From Cryobacterium suzukii (lineage in GTDB: Bacteria > Actinomycetota > Actinomycetes > Actinomycetales > Microbacteriaceae), in the NCBI RefSeq assembly GCF_004403185.1, contig NZ_SOHJ01000007.1, forward strand, positions 62,001 through 126,000: a stretch of 64,000 nucleotides of DNA, in the 5' to 3' direction. Positions 17,404-26,071 of this stretch are shown piece after piece; the stretch's first letter is position 1; every line of letters begins with the position of its first letter. The notes beneath the pieces are model-generated. The model saw nothing but the letters and a program-made list of their open reading frames with translations. It did not search any database and was not told the DNA's origin. The translations under genes and the position numbers were made by a program.

Positions 17404-17903
17404 AAACGTGTTCCCTTCGACTTTAGATATTCTTGGTACGCAACCAGATCCAGGTCGTGTTTGATTGTGAGGGCAGCCTGCCGAATGTTGTTCATGAGTT
17501 GAACGTTGATCTGTCTGATTCGCATTGAGCCCCGGATAATCTGGATCGGGCCCCAGACAATGGCACCCCAGAAGACCAGTGAGACTCCGCCTCCTGATTC
17601 TGTTGCGGCCGCATGGCCCGCAAGGGTGAGTGCAATACCGCCAACAAGGAATACTGATCCAATCCAAATGGACCGGTGGGCCGGCGCGAGATGCTTCCGG
17701 GCAAATCCCGGCCATACGGCTTCGTTCTTGCGCCAGAACACCCATCCCAACGGAGCTTGAGGGCAGCCAGGATTTGGAATCCACCCCAGCGGAGATGGAA
17801 AGCCTAAGTGGCCGGTAACCCAGGCCGCTGACGGTGTTGGCCAATTAGGAGGGGTCTGAAACAGGAGGGGAAGATCGTTAGTGAGCACGGAATCGTCGGG
17901 CAT
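17400..17903 (-). CDS. Membrane protein partner of the J-domain protein
   Basis: 167 residues. The N-terminal 55 residues are Trp/Pro/Gly-rich (LGWIPNPGCPQAPLGWVFWR), recalling DUF2510-type ends that precede membrane domains in actinobacteria. Two hydrophobic helices follow (SIWIGSVFLVGGIALTLAGH and LVFWGAIVWGPIQIIRG), then a cytoplasmic helical tail. It overlaps the J-domain gene by ATGA, so the two products probably act together. No catalytic motif is visible. The start ATG 17903 is the first available in the frame. Confidence 0.65.
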   Translation of the reverse strand: MPDDSVLTNDLPLLFQTPPNWPTPSAAWVTGHLGFPSPLGWIPNPGCPQAPLGWVFWRKNEAVWPGFARKHLAPAHRSIWIGSVFLVGGIALTLAGHAAATESGGGVSLVFWGAIVWGPIQIIRGSMRIRQINVQLMNNIRQAALTIKHDLDLVAYQEYLKSKGTRL

Positions 17904-18153
17904 AAGGTGAGGCTAGTGGATTGGACGTTGCGAGTGGGGACTCGCAAGTCAACGCGCGCTTCTCAACTGTTGAGCTAGCTAAATGCCAGCACTCGTGAAC
18001 CGGCGTTATCCTGCACTCGCCCGGCCCTTGACGCGGCCCGCATCGCATTGATCGAGGCAACCTCGACCGCTGACCTGACGGCCACTCCGTCAAAATAATA
18101 GGACCGTTCCGCGGATGACGACGAGAGAGAGTTTTCGCGGATTATGGCAAGAG

Positions 18154-20034
18154 CTACGCGCGCAAAGCGTCAGCCGAGAGCCATATTTCTGTCGCGACTG
18201 TTGCAAGTTCGAGCGCTCTGGCACTGATGCGGCTCTCATCCCACGAATCGCTATTAGCGACAGCGAAGTTGCTGACTAGCGTGTTCTGCTTCGCGAACTC
18301 GGTTCGTTTCACTGACCACGCAACATTTGAAAGATGTCTATTGAATGATCCTGTGACGAGTGTCAGGTTGCCGAGGCGATTCACTGCTCGATTGCGCTCA
18401 TCGCTAGCGTTCAGCCAGGTTGGATCGTTTTCGTCTTTCATTATCGGCATACCTTTCTCCAAGAATGGCCAGTTCGATTCCCAGGACTGCGGCATCACGT
18501 GTTCGACCTGAAGTTTGGAGTAGTCGATGCTTGCGGACGGCTGGTGGGGGTCATTCCTTCGAAGATGTACGTCGATCGCCGATAGCAGCAACGCTATTCG
18601 AGGTTGACCGATATACCCGTAGAAACGATTGTCTCGAAACGCAGCTCCTACCTCGCGGTCAGTCGGCCACGCGTGCGCACCTCGTTGGAGGGAATCGATG
18701 ATCGCGTTGGCGACATCGCTCTCAGCCTCAATGGCCCGTTTGGCATCATTCAGCACACGGGTCAAGTGCGCCCCATACCCACGCGTCTGGAGTCCGAGAA
18801 ATGCACGACGCAGGGCCCAGGACTCGATCGCATGAACAGCGCGTACGTGATCCGCCGAAGTAAGCCGGTCAAGAGGTACCGCCCGCAGCCAAGCTAGGAG
18901 CGGGACAGCCGTTGCAATGTCGAGGTTTCGTATCCGCTCGTAGGCCGTTTTGAGTTCAACTTCGGCCACCGTAATGTGGCCATAGATTGCTTCATACGCG
19001 GTGGAGAAGCGAGCAAGACTTTGAAGCACTTCTTCTGTGCTCGGTCCGTCGTTGAGATATGCACGTGCCTCGGCGTATAGGTGGCTGACACTTGCTTCTT
19101 TGCCCAGTTCAGCTGTAAGCCACACGGAAAGGAGGACGTCTCGGCGTCCACGCTGGGCGTGGCCGCGGCCGACTTCTTCCTTCCACCAGATGTCGTCGAA
19201 ATGGGCCCAGTATTTGTCGTACAGCGTCTCGACGTCGGCGGCGGCCAGCTCGCCGCGGAGAAACAAGAGATTTTTTACCAAGTCGATTGCTGACAGTGGC
19301 GTTTGCCGACCATTCAGCACCTCGAAAATGACCTGCGCATCGTCGTTGTCTTCGAGATCGATGACAACCAGCTTGAAGAGCGTAGATAGGGCATCAGCGA
19401 GTGCGTCCACTCGCAGGGTATCGACGCCCTCGTCGTCGGCAACGTACTCGCGTGTCTTCGTCGCGAAGAACGATCGCGCCTGAAGATAGAGGTGATCCGA
19501 GTCGTCATACGAAGGTATGGCGTCATCGATCGCAATCGGCCAAACTAGACGATCATTTCGGCGAGGCCAGAGCTTGAACTTCTCCTCTTTGGCCACAACA
19601 AGGTACTCCTTGTTAAAGAGCATCTCGCGAAGTTGATGCTGCTTCAGGGAGCCCTCGGCCGTGAGGACGTCGAGTACGCCGCGAACTAGCAACTGGGCTG
19701 TAGTGAGGCGCTGCTGCCCGTCAATGACAGATCGCAACGTGATTCCGCCCGCGGGAGAGAGGACCGAGGCCACAACTATCGCGCCCAGAAAGTGCGGCGA
19801 CACGGTCGTTTCCCTCGCGAGCAGTGCGGAGTCAGTCGCGCCGCTCGTGCGTACGTCGATGAGACGATCCGCTGTCGCCGCAAGGTCTTCAAAAAGCAGC
19901 TCCCACTGTCCGTCGCGGCTCCACTCGTAGTCACGCTGAAATGTGGGAATCAGATAGCGGCGGTCCGGCAAAAGGATTTGGCTCAGTGGGTAGGTGTTTG
20001 CTTGCACTATTTGACCATATCGGGAGAGCCTCAC
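18154..20034 (-). CDS. DUF262/DUF1524 fused protein, GmrSD-type restriction-like
   Basis: 626 residues from GTG 20034, chosen because a coding remnant ends there with a GTGA overlap. The N-terminal DUF262 (ParB-like nuclease fold) shows IPTFQRDYEWSRD and the nucleotide-binding core DGQQRLTT. The C-terminal DUF1524 (HNH-type nuclease) shows EHVMPQSWESNW and RLGNLTLVTGSFNRHLSN. Fused proteins of this family act as modification-dependent type IV restriction enzymes (GmrSD) or related phage defences. Here it sits alone in a tRNA island, the usual setting for defence genes. Exact target is unknown. Confidence 0.87.
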   Translation of the reverse strand: MRLSRYGQIVQANTYPLSQILLPDRRYLIPTFQRDYEWSRDGQWELLFEDLAATADRLIDVRTSGATDSALLARETTVSPHFLGAIVVASVLSPAGGITLRSVIDGQQRLTTAQLLVRGVLDVLTAEGSLKQHQLREMLFNKEYLVVAKEEKFKLWPRRNDRLVWPIAIDDAIPSYDDSDHLYLQARSFFATKTREYVADDEGVDTLRVDALADALSTLFKLVVIDLEDNDDAQVIFEVLNGRQTPLSAIDLVKNLLFLRGELAAADVETLYDKYWAHFDDIWWKEEVGRGHAQRGRRDVLLSVWLTAELGKEASVSHLYAEARAYLNDGPSTEEVLQSLARFSTAYEAIYGHITVAEVELKTAYERIRNLDIATAVPLLAWLRAVPLDRLTSADHVRAVHAIESWALRRAFLGLQTRGYGAHLTRVLNDAKRAIEAESDVANAIIDSLQRGAHAWPTDREVGAAFRDNRFYGYIGQPRIALLLSAIDVHLRRNDPHQPSASIDYSKLQVEHVMPQSWESNWPFLEKGMPIMKDENDPTWLNASDERNRAVNRLGNLTLVTGSFNRHLSNVAWSVKRTEFAKQNTLVSNFAVANSDSWDESRISARALELATVATEIWLSADALRA

Positions 20035-20213
20035 ATTTCCCTTCCCGTCGCTTTTGGTTTCTGCGCTGCGGGTGCCGCCGGCTTGCCCGGCGATGACTCG
20101 GGCCAGTGGTTGATGATTTTGACCTTCGGGTTCTTCATCTTCTGGATACCCGGGCCGAAGTTGCCGATTCCTGTTAACGGAGCAATGCGACAGGGCGTCG
20201 CGGAGTCGCATTT
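20031..20213 (-). pseudogene. 3' remnant of an unknown gene coupled to the DUF262/DUF1524 gene
   Basis: This 60-codon open frame runs from a TAA at 20214-20216 to a TGA at 20031-20033. Its third positions are strongly GC-biased, as in real genes. The product includes GIGNFGPGIQKMKNPKVKI and ends in an Ala/Pro/Lys-rich tail. The only ATG is internal (MKNPKVK), so the 5' part is probably lost. Its stop overlaps the next start by GTGA, suggesting former co-expression with the restriction gene. The family is not recognised. Confidence 0.45.
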
Positions 20214-20485
20214 TTACAGCGCTCCGGTGGTACTGCAACCTTCTTCGCGACCCTTGCCCTTGGAATCAGCAACATGAGTCGGCCGTTCCTGCCCTGCCGA
20301 TAAGTGCGGTTATGTCAGCACGGCCGAAACCCGCTCGGCCTAGGTACGCCGGTAAAGCGACCGTGCGCTGGCCCTCTTGCCTCGAGGTCTGATAGCTTCA
20401 TCTTGACCGCCGGGCATCGACGCCTAGCGCAGTCTGGCCACTGCAGTGCAGGCCCCAACCCCATCCAGGAAGGGATTGCACTGCT
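20214..20485. other. Divergent upstream region in island, no gene seen
   Basis: Between the coding remnant and the small plus-strand gene at 20486 no frame has convincing codon bias, except a short minus-strand run ending in EEGCSTTGAL at 20217 that lacks a start. Promoters for both directions would lie here but no clear boxes were found. Confidence 0.35.
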
Positions 20486-20740
20486 GTGCCAACCACCAAA
20501 TGCATCAAGCGCCCGTACCGCTCACCCCGCGCCGCCGCCAAAGCGCTGCACGCCGTTCGCTCCCGCGGAGGCGAATCGCTCCCCGTTGGAATTCATCCGT
20601 GCTCTAGCTGCCATGCTTGGCATGTCACTTCCAAACGAACCCGCGGTCGTGAAAAGTGGTGGGACCACCTTGTCCTTGAGTCTGCAGAGCGGGTCGGAAA
20701 AAGCCCCACGGACTTGTCGGCTAGGTTCAGCTCACGATAA
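20486..20740 (+). CDS. Small Cys/His protein, probable zinc-binding
   Basis: 84 residues from GTG 20486 with AGGAAGGG about ten bases upstream. The product has a Lys/Arg-rich N-terminal half (KCIKRPYRSPRAAAKAL) and CSSCHAWHVTSKR, a CxxC...WH pattern seen in small island- and phage-associated proteins of actinobacteria (recall). Cys6 with the CxxC could bind zinc. The ribosome site and motif make this a real gene despite its size. It points away from the GmrSD-type gene. Function unknown. Confidence 0.62.
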   Translation: MPTTKCIKRPYRSPRAAAKALHAVRSRGGESLPVGIHPCSSCHAWHVTSKRTRGREKWWDHLVLESAERVGKSPTDLSARFSSR

Positions 20741-21567
20741 GACATTCAGGCGGATGCCAGCCAGCCGACATCGATGGCGCCGGCTTGTCACTCCCTTGGA
20801 AGAGACGGGCGCGACAATCGACCACGCAGAGCATTGAAGTGGCAGAATCCTCATGAGGTCTTCAACGCCGCCGTTCTTGCATTGACCGCTTGAAACTGTC
20901 AGCGCCCACGGGCTACTTTTCAAAGAGCGTCGACACAGCGCGACCGTGACCTTTCGAACCTTGGGAATTGACCAGACCGCGTCCGTTTTTACTTAGGTTC
21001 CCACATCACCCGGCGCATCCATGCGCATCCAGGCCGAAGGGTGGCGGAGTGAACGATCTGTTGATCTTCCGGCCGTTGGAACCGCGGTGTCTACGGACCC
21101 AACGAAACTGGCGAACTCATCTCGCGACCCCAGCGCCGCATCGCGAGGCCTCTGGTGCGTTGCGACGAGCTGCCGCTTTGGCGTTCCCGCGCCGACCCGC
21201 CAGCGCTATTCGGGTAGGGACCTGCAACTACCGATCCGGTGGAACGCGGCTCCTGCCTAAACCCTGGGACGACGGCCGCGGGCTGGACGGAAAAGGATGC
21301 AAAACTGGACGACAGGACGGGCAGTGCGTTGATTCACATGGGCGTCCACCCGCCGGCCAAAAGCTAGCGGTCGAGCTACTCGTATTTAGTGGCGACGGCC
21401 GTTCGGGGCCCGAATCGCGCCGCTGGTATGTCGCCGTAAAGACGAAATTTCTACTGGCCACGCACAACTAGAATCTCTGGTCGGGGGCAGGCTTCTCGTT
21501 TCGGACCAAAGCAGGGCGTTCGACAGTCGAAACTCACACCGTTGCGCGGTGCAAACCGCGGTGCTCC
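20741..21567. other. 827-bp stretch in island without a supported gene
   Basis: Several frames are open but none has a ribosome site, recognisable motif or consistent third-position bias. A CCTCATGAGG palindrome lies at 20849-20858. No tRNA, array or long inverted repeat is seen. It may be decayed genes or hold a small RNA that cannot be recognised by eye. Confidence 0.4.
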
Positions 21568-22011
21568 TTACGTTCGGGAGCCATCAATAAGCGCCGCAAG
21601 GTCTCCCGGCTTGATCGACGCAACACCAAACTCAGTGGCCTTGGCGGTGACTGCGTTGTCATTAGTGACAAGCACCCAAGTATCGGAGAAGAACATTCCA
21701 TCGCCGGCTGCAATTGTTGCAAGGATCAAGGCAATTAGCCCCGGGTCAGCAGCGCCCTTGTTCTTATAGAGGTCGATCAGTCGCGTGTCGCCGGGCAGCA
21801 CGGTGCCCATGACCGCACGAATTTGCTCAAGAACCTCTGGTGTGGGCTCGTGTGCGATCTGAGCGATCGCCGCCTGCTCTGGATTCAGGTCGGCCTCGAA
21901 CAACACGTCAGCGGTCACTCGGCAGAATGCGTGGAAGAAGTCTGTGCGGATTCGATCGCCTTTCAATGCGACAAGCGCGTTGTTGTCAACAAGATACTTG
22001 GTCTCATTCAA
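21568..22011 (-). CDS. PIN-domain protein (toxin-like ribonuclease fold)
   Basis: 147 residues from TTG 22011, overlapping the upstream gene by TTGA. It has the PIN acidic set: D9 in YLVDNNAL, E39 in VLFEADL, D89 in GAADPGLIAL and D118 in VLVTNDNAVTAKA. PIN domains of this kind are metal-dependent RNases, and many are toxins of toxin-antitoxin pairs. The coupled ImmA/IrrE-like gene is a recurrent partner of DUF4411-type PIN proteins (recall). The product ends KPGDLAALIDGSRT. All catalytic acids are present, so activity is plausible. Confidence 0.78.
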   Translation of the reverse strand: MNETKYLVDNNALVALKGDRIRTDFFHAFCRVTADVLFEADLNPEQAAIAQIAHEPTPEVLEQIRAVMGTVLPGDTRLIDLYKNKGAADPGLIALILATIAAGDGMFFSDTWVLVTNDNAVTAKATEFGVASIKPGDLAALIDGSRT

Positions 22012-23186
22012 CCGACGGCCGCCCTGAACTCGTCGATCTGGGAAGAGGAAATCTTATTCAAAAGTGCAATCCGTCGAAATTCGGTTCTGTTTAGTTGCCC
22101 GGCATCCAACATCGCGAGCATCCGTCTTGAACACTCAAGGCCGTTGTACTTCTTGAGGGCGTTTACCGCCCGCGGGCTCCGCGCCTGTGACTTCGTTCGG
22201 AGCCCGTACTCCGCCTTCAGCGCATCCATGTAGTTTTCAAAAACCTCTCTTGTTATGCAACCAAGTCGGCGTGCACGCATTGCAATGGCGCTTGGTGTCA
22301 CCTTGAACTCGTCAGCAGCATCTTTCACCGCTTGGAGATCGGGGAAGCGCATGGCTTGAACTATTCCTGCTGGCATCAATAGTTCTGCAGTGAGTTGGTA
22401 CTCCAACGGAGACGTTTCGTCCTTGGTATGGCCGTTGTAGTTGACCGGGGCGAAAGTCTCGCGCGCGATCAGGACCGTCAGTAAAACGAGAGTGAAAAGC
22501 TTGCGACCAGCAGGTTCCAAGTGCTCGCCTTCGTCTCCGGTGGCCAGGAAAATAAACGGAACTTTCTTATCCTTGATCGTCATCCCGCTGAACTTCGCGT
22601 GCCTTGGCATTCCCTGCGGCATATGGTCCTTTGCGCTGCGTGACACGAAGATCTGTTTGGCCTCAAGTCGGACGATCAGCAACTCGAGGGCAGCTTCTTT
22701 GTTCTTTGCCGCTCGAATGTCGGCTCCTGTCAAGCTGATGGCGTCCATCAGGCGGTTCGCGTCGTCTTGCACTGTCCCACGCGAATTCCTAAGGAGTCCG
22801 ACAATGGGATTCTTGACCAAGCTGGCGTCGTTGACACGGAGCAGTTCCTGCTTGCGCAGTAAATCCTTGACGATGAGCTCGACATCGCACAATTCGACTC
22901 GGTGACGAGAGTGCATCGAGAACGAAGCTTTGGTGAAGCCTGACATGAGCTTCTTGGTTTTCAGCTTGATTTGAGCCTCGACAACGCTCAGTGGGGCGAA
23001 AAATAGCGGATACGGGATCTCCGCCTGTCTGGCGAGCTGGAGAAATTCATTGAACGGAAGAGGTCTCCCTTTAAGCGCGTGGTTCACGCCGGCGCGCTCG
23101 GACACGACTGAGTTTTTGAACAAGGCGACGAAGACCTTTCGCTCAAGAGTCACCGGCGTTCCCTTCAGTGTCAAAACAACTGTCAT
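22008..23186 (-). CDS. ImmA/IrrE-like (COG2856) protein lacking the HExxH site
   Basis: 392 residues from ATG 23186 with GAGGGAGGG six bases upstream; the frame extends to 23303 without a ribosome site. The middle matches the ImmA/IrrE pattern (KKVPFIFLATGDEGEHLEPAGRKLFTL), but where HExxH should follow it reads VLLTVLIARE. The downstream family segment YQLTAELLMPAGIV and a C-terminal HTH-like stretch (AADEFKVTPSAIAMRARRLG) are kept. It is therefore probably not a peptidase but could still bind and neutralise the coupled PIN protein. Family assignment is by motif only. Confidence 0.68.
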   Translation of the reverse strand: MTVVLTLKGTPVTLERKVFVALFKNSVVSERAGVNHALKGRPLPFNEFLQLARQAEIPYPLFFAPLSVVEAQIKLKTKKLMSGFTKASFSMHSRHRVELCDVELIVKDLLRKQELLRVNDASLVKNPIVGLLRNSRGTVQDDANRLMDAISLTGADIRAAKNKEAALELLIVRLEAKQIFVSRSAKDHMPQGMPRHAKFSGMTIKDKKVPFIFLATGDEGEHLEPAGRKLFTLVLLTVLIARETFAPVNYNGHTKDETSPLEYQLTAELLMPAGIVQAMRFPDLQAVKDAADEFKVTPSAIAMRARRLGCITREVFENYMDALKAEYGLRTKSQARSPRAVNALKKYNGLECSRRMLAMLDAGQLNRTEFRRIALLNKISSSQIDEFRAAVG

Positions 23187-23327
23187 CACGGCCCTCCCTC
23201 GTGGAATTTGTCCCAACTTCAAAACATATGGGCTATCAGATTCCGCTGCCCAGTCGACACACCTGACGAGCACCCCCCATAGGGCCAGCATTGGTGCAAG
23301 CATGCCGTGTGAGCTGCCGGAAACACC

Positions 23328-23663
23328 TCATAATGCGAGCGTGCGCATGTTGCGCTCATACAGAATGCGGGTGGTCTTGGAAATTCGATCCTCCCCTTCG
23401 TTGTCGTCCAACCAGAACGTCACCAGGTCAGGGAACGGGCTGTCTGGAGTCAGAAAGACGTTCTTTGGCTGTACCTGACTCCGGTCAGCGACTCTGCCCT
23501 TCAACGCGCGCTCGGCTGCCTTTGCAGTGGCGCCCGTGGCCTGCACTCGGCGAGATTGGGCATTCCAATCCCGGTAGTGGGTTCGCGCCTCGAACTGGCC
23601 CGACGGCCTGATGCGGGTGATGATGTCGCCGAAGGTGCCGATCGTCTGACGCGGCCGCGACAT
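23328..23663 (-). pseudogene. Integrase N-terminal remnant (second module)
   Basis: 111 residues from ATG 23663 (MSRPRQTIGTFGD). It aligns well with the first integrase through the arm-binding domain and start of the core-binding domain, ending ILYERNMRTLAL then stop. In the other copy ERNMRTL continues into a full core. The break thus lies in a conserved stretch, and the catalytic domain is gone. The frame is intact here, unlike the first copy at the same place. It starts four bases after the excisionase stop. Confidence 0.82.
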
Positions 23664-23667
23664 CAGT

Positions 23668-23907
23668 TCACCGCCGAGCAGGGGTGCGGGGCTGCCCAGA
23701 CGGTTCGCGCTGCTGTGCCATCCAGGAGCGCACGTCTGAGATCGCAAATTTCAGGTGCTTGCCGAACCGGTACGCGACGGGGCCTTTGCCGTGCACGCGC
23801 CAGTCGTAGACGGTCGAGACCGGGATGCCGAGGTAGTTCGCCAGCTCGGCGACATCCATCAGCGGCTCCAACGAGACGGCGGTTGAATTGTTTTCGTTCG
23901 TGTTCAT
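23668..23907 (-). CDS. Excisionase-like MerR/AlpA HTH protein (intact copy)
   Basis: 79 residues from ATG 23907. One HTH_17-type domain fills the protein: MDVAELANYLGIPVSTVYDW, then GKGPVAYRFGKHLKFAISDV, then WMAQQRE. Such proteins act as recombination directionality factors or early regulators of integrative elements. It precedes the integrase remnant by four bases. It lies 132 bp from the proximal attachment repeat, the same distance as the frameshifted copy. With no working integrase in the module, its excision role would need one from elsewhere. Confidence 0.85.
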   Translation of the reverse strand: MNTNENNSTAVSLEPLMDVAELANYLGIPVSTVYDWRVHGKGPVAYRFGKHLKFAISDVRSWMAQQREPSGQPRTPARR

Positions 23908-24038
23908 ATTCCGTAGGTGCGACCGGCGTACCTAAGCAATCAAAGGGGAACAAATGTGACGTGGTCGTCTCGCGCGCCTGAGCCGCCAGAGGGCAATCTC
24001 GGAGGGGTTTTTGATGGGTTTTCGATGGGATGATCAAT

Positions 24039-24089
24039 TCTTTAACCTAAAAAGTCCCGGAAACCCTTGAGTTTCCGGGACTTTTGGTA
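24039..24089. repeat. Attachment-site direct repeat, tRNA-proximal copy
   Basis: This copy of the 51-bp repeat is next to the 3' end of tRNA-Pro and includes its terminator. With the copy at 16304-16354 it frames 7.7 kb of cargo. Base changes near the edges (CAATT here, CAAAT there) mark its limits. Confidence 0.88.
24050..24085 (-). terminator. tRNA-Pro terminator, bidirectional
   Basis: AAAAGTCCCGGAAAC (24050-24064) and GTTTCCGGGACTTTT (24071-24085) form a perfect 15-bp stem with loop CCTTGA. On the minus strand, downstream of the tRNA, a run of five T follows. Confidence 0.88.
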
Positions 24090-24093
24090 AATG

Positions 24094-24167
<74 letters not shown>

Positions 24168-24288
24168 CTACTTCCACAACGCGATTTCAACTCTCAAAAC
24201 CTGCGGAAGACAACTGTAAGAGCTTACCGCCTAATGGGAGTCCTCTTGAACACAACGTCTGAACGCTCACCAGCGCTAGCATCTGCTC

Positions 24289-24789
24289 ATGACAGAGACA
24301 GCGGATGCGGATCCCAACGACGGTCGAGACGAATCACCCGTTGAGCGCCTCGATCGCAATTGGAGCGACACGCTCCAAGAGCTCCGAGTCACGCAGACCG
24401 GTACCCAAATCATCACGGGTTTTCTCTTGACGCTGGCTTTTCAGAACAGATTCACCGACCTCGACCGTGATCAAGTCTTCATCTACCTCGTGCTCGTGGT
24501 GCTGGCGGCCGTGAGCACGATCCTGGGTCTGGCCCCCGTGAGCCTGCATCGAACCCTGTTCCGTAAGAAGGCCAAGGCCGAGCTGGTCGCCACCGCCCAT
24601 CGGTTGCTCATCGCCACTCTGGGTGTGCTCGGGCTCGTCGTTGCCGGCGTCGTGCTGCTCATTTTCGATGTCGTCGTTTCGAGAGGCGCCGGTTTCATTG
24701 CGGGTGGCGCAACACTCCTCGTCATCATCGCGATCTGGGTTCTCCTTCCGAGAGCCGCTCGGCCTGATCGAACCTCACAACATCGTTGA
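24289..24789 (+). CDS. DUF6328 family membrane protein
   Basis: 166 residues. An acidic N-terminus leads into the family signature ELRVTQTGTQIITGFLLTLAFQNRF, then four hydrophobic helices (second VFIYLVLVVLAAVSTILGL, third LLIATLGVLGLVVAGVVLLI, fourth AGGATLLVIIAIWVLL) with a charged loop RKKAKAELV between. These small membrane proteins are widespread in actinobacteria, with no known function. It is the first chromosomal gene right of tRNA-Pro and diverges from it. Confidence 0.85.
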   Translation: MTETADADPNDGRDESPVERLDRNWSDTLQELRVTQTGTQIITGFLLTLAFQNRFTDLDRDQVFIYLVLVVLAAVSTILGLAPVSLHRTLFRKKAKAELVATAHRLLIATLGVLGLVVAGVVLLIFDVVVSRGAGFIAGGATLLVIIAIWVLLPRAARPDRTSQHR

Positions 24790-24885
24790 GCGGATGCTGG
24801 GGGAGCTGCCCGCAGGCCAGCGCGCCTCGCTCGGCCTCGCCATCTAGAAGCGCGGCTATTCGGCCGGCTGCGCGCCCCGCCGGAC

Positions 24886-25893
24886 TTAGCGTCTGATTTC
24901 AGCTTCGGGGCGCAGTCGGATGAGCCGCTGCGGGCCATCCTCTTTCAGCTCGGCCAGGTCGCTGCGCGAGGAGAGAAAGTCGGTGAAAGACCGGAAGCCG
25001 AGCGGCTTCTCGTTGAAGGAGGGGTCCATGCGGCGCATCTGATTTTTGATCGTGCCCGTGTTGAGCCACTCGTCGGCGTCACCCTTAGCGTGACCGATCT
25101 GCAGCGCACGCACCAGGAGCTCCGTGGCCAGCGTCTGTGGGTCAATATCGTCGCCGGCCTCAGGCTCGTCGAACTGCGCGTCTTCGGTGTGCGAAAACAT
25201 GGGATTAGTGGCGAAAAGACGGGCCTGGATGGGCGCCGGCTCGGGTGCAATCTCGGCAGCTTCCGGGGCCTTCCTGCTGGCCTTGGGCCTTTCCGTAATG
25301 GTCGTGACGGTCGCCTTGCCAATTCCGGGCAGCGAGTCGTAGTCCTCGAACTCGTCGCACGCAGCGGCGAGTGAGGTGCTCGTTGAGCCCGCAACGCCGA
25401 TGCCGACCACGAAGCGACCGAGCCGCTTCGACTTTTGGGCGAGGGCGATGTAGTCGGAGTCGCCGGCGATGATGATCACGTGGGTCAGGTCGGGCAGTCG
25501 AAAGAGGTCTTCGACCACGTCGACGGCCAAACGGATGTCGGCACCGTTCTTGGTTCCGCGGGTGGTCGTGGTGAACAGCTGGGTTAGGTCTACCGCGCGA
25601 GACATGAGTTGGCGCTGGTAACTCGCATTGACGGGCACTGACCAGTCGGCGTAGGCACGGTTCACAACCAAGGTGCCAAACGACGCTGCAAAGTCGATGA
25701 TGGCGTTGAAGTCCACCGTCGCGGCGGCGAGCCGTGCGGCGACCTCGGGGTCGGCATTCGGACTCGACTTATTGAAATCACGGATGCCGTCGCGCTGAAA
25801 AGCGTTACGCCCGTGCAACTGCTGATAACGCGAGATGACGATGTTGTCGAAGTCGATATAGAGGCCGACGCGCGCATCGTTGGGTTCAGTCAT
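24886..25893 (-). CDS. NYN-domain protein with LOTUS/OST-HTH-like C-terminus
   Basis: 335 residues from ATG 25893 with AAGGAG upstream. The N-terminal NYN (PIN-like RNase) domain carries VGLYIDFDNIV, NGADIRLAVDVVEDL and VIIIAGDSDYIALAQ, with the expected acidic residues. A variable Pro/Ala-rich linker leads to a C-terminal winged-helix region (LGFRSFTDFLSSRSDL) resembling LOTUS RNA-binding domains. Such proteins are predicted RNA-processing nucleases. It is convergent with the DUF6328 gene and diverges from the methyltransferase. Confidence 0.86.
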   Translation of the reverse strand: MTEPNDARVGLYIDFDNIVISRYQQLHGRNAFQRDGIRDFNKSSPNADPEVAARLAAATVDFNAIIDFAASFGTLVVNRAYADWSVPVNASYQRQLMSRAVDLTQLFTTTTRGTKNGADIRLAVDVVEDLFRLPDLTHVIIIAGDSDYIALAQKSKRLGRFVVGIGVAGSTSTSLAAACDEFEDYDSLPGIGKATVTTITERPKASRKAPEAAEIAPEPAPIQARLFATNPMFSHTEDAQFDEPEAGDDIDPQTLATELLVRALQIGHAKGDADEWLNTGTIKNQMRRMDPSFNEKPLGFRSFTDFLSSRSDLAELKEDGPQRLIRLRPEAEIRR

Positions 25894-26071
25894 AGTGAGC
25901 TCCTTAGCCACAGGCGGAAGACTCAGTTGCGATCCGGTATGTCCAGTCTGCGCCGCGCGGCGGGGGCAAGGCAACTCGGCTTCCCACTTGCACCAGCAAT
26001 CGACTGCTGCCATGAGGCGTCGTGGGCCACCAGAATTTGTTGAGAACCGGTGAAAGACGGATGCTTGAACC

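Noticed and set aside
20304-20837. 177-codon plus-strand frame overlapping the small Cys/His gene
   Set aside because: The overlapping 84-residue frame has the ribosome site and CxxC motif; this one has neither.
20968-21471. 167-codon frame in the island gap
   Set aside because: No ribosome site, no codon bias and no recognisable protein features.
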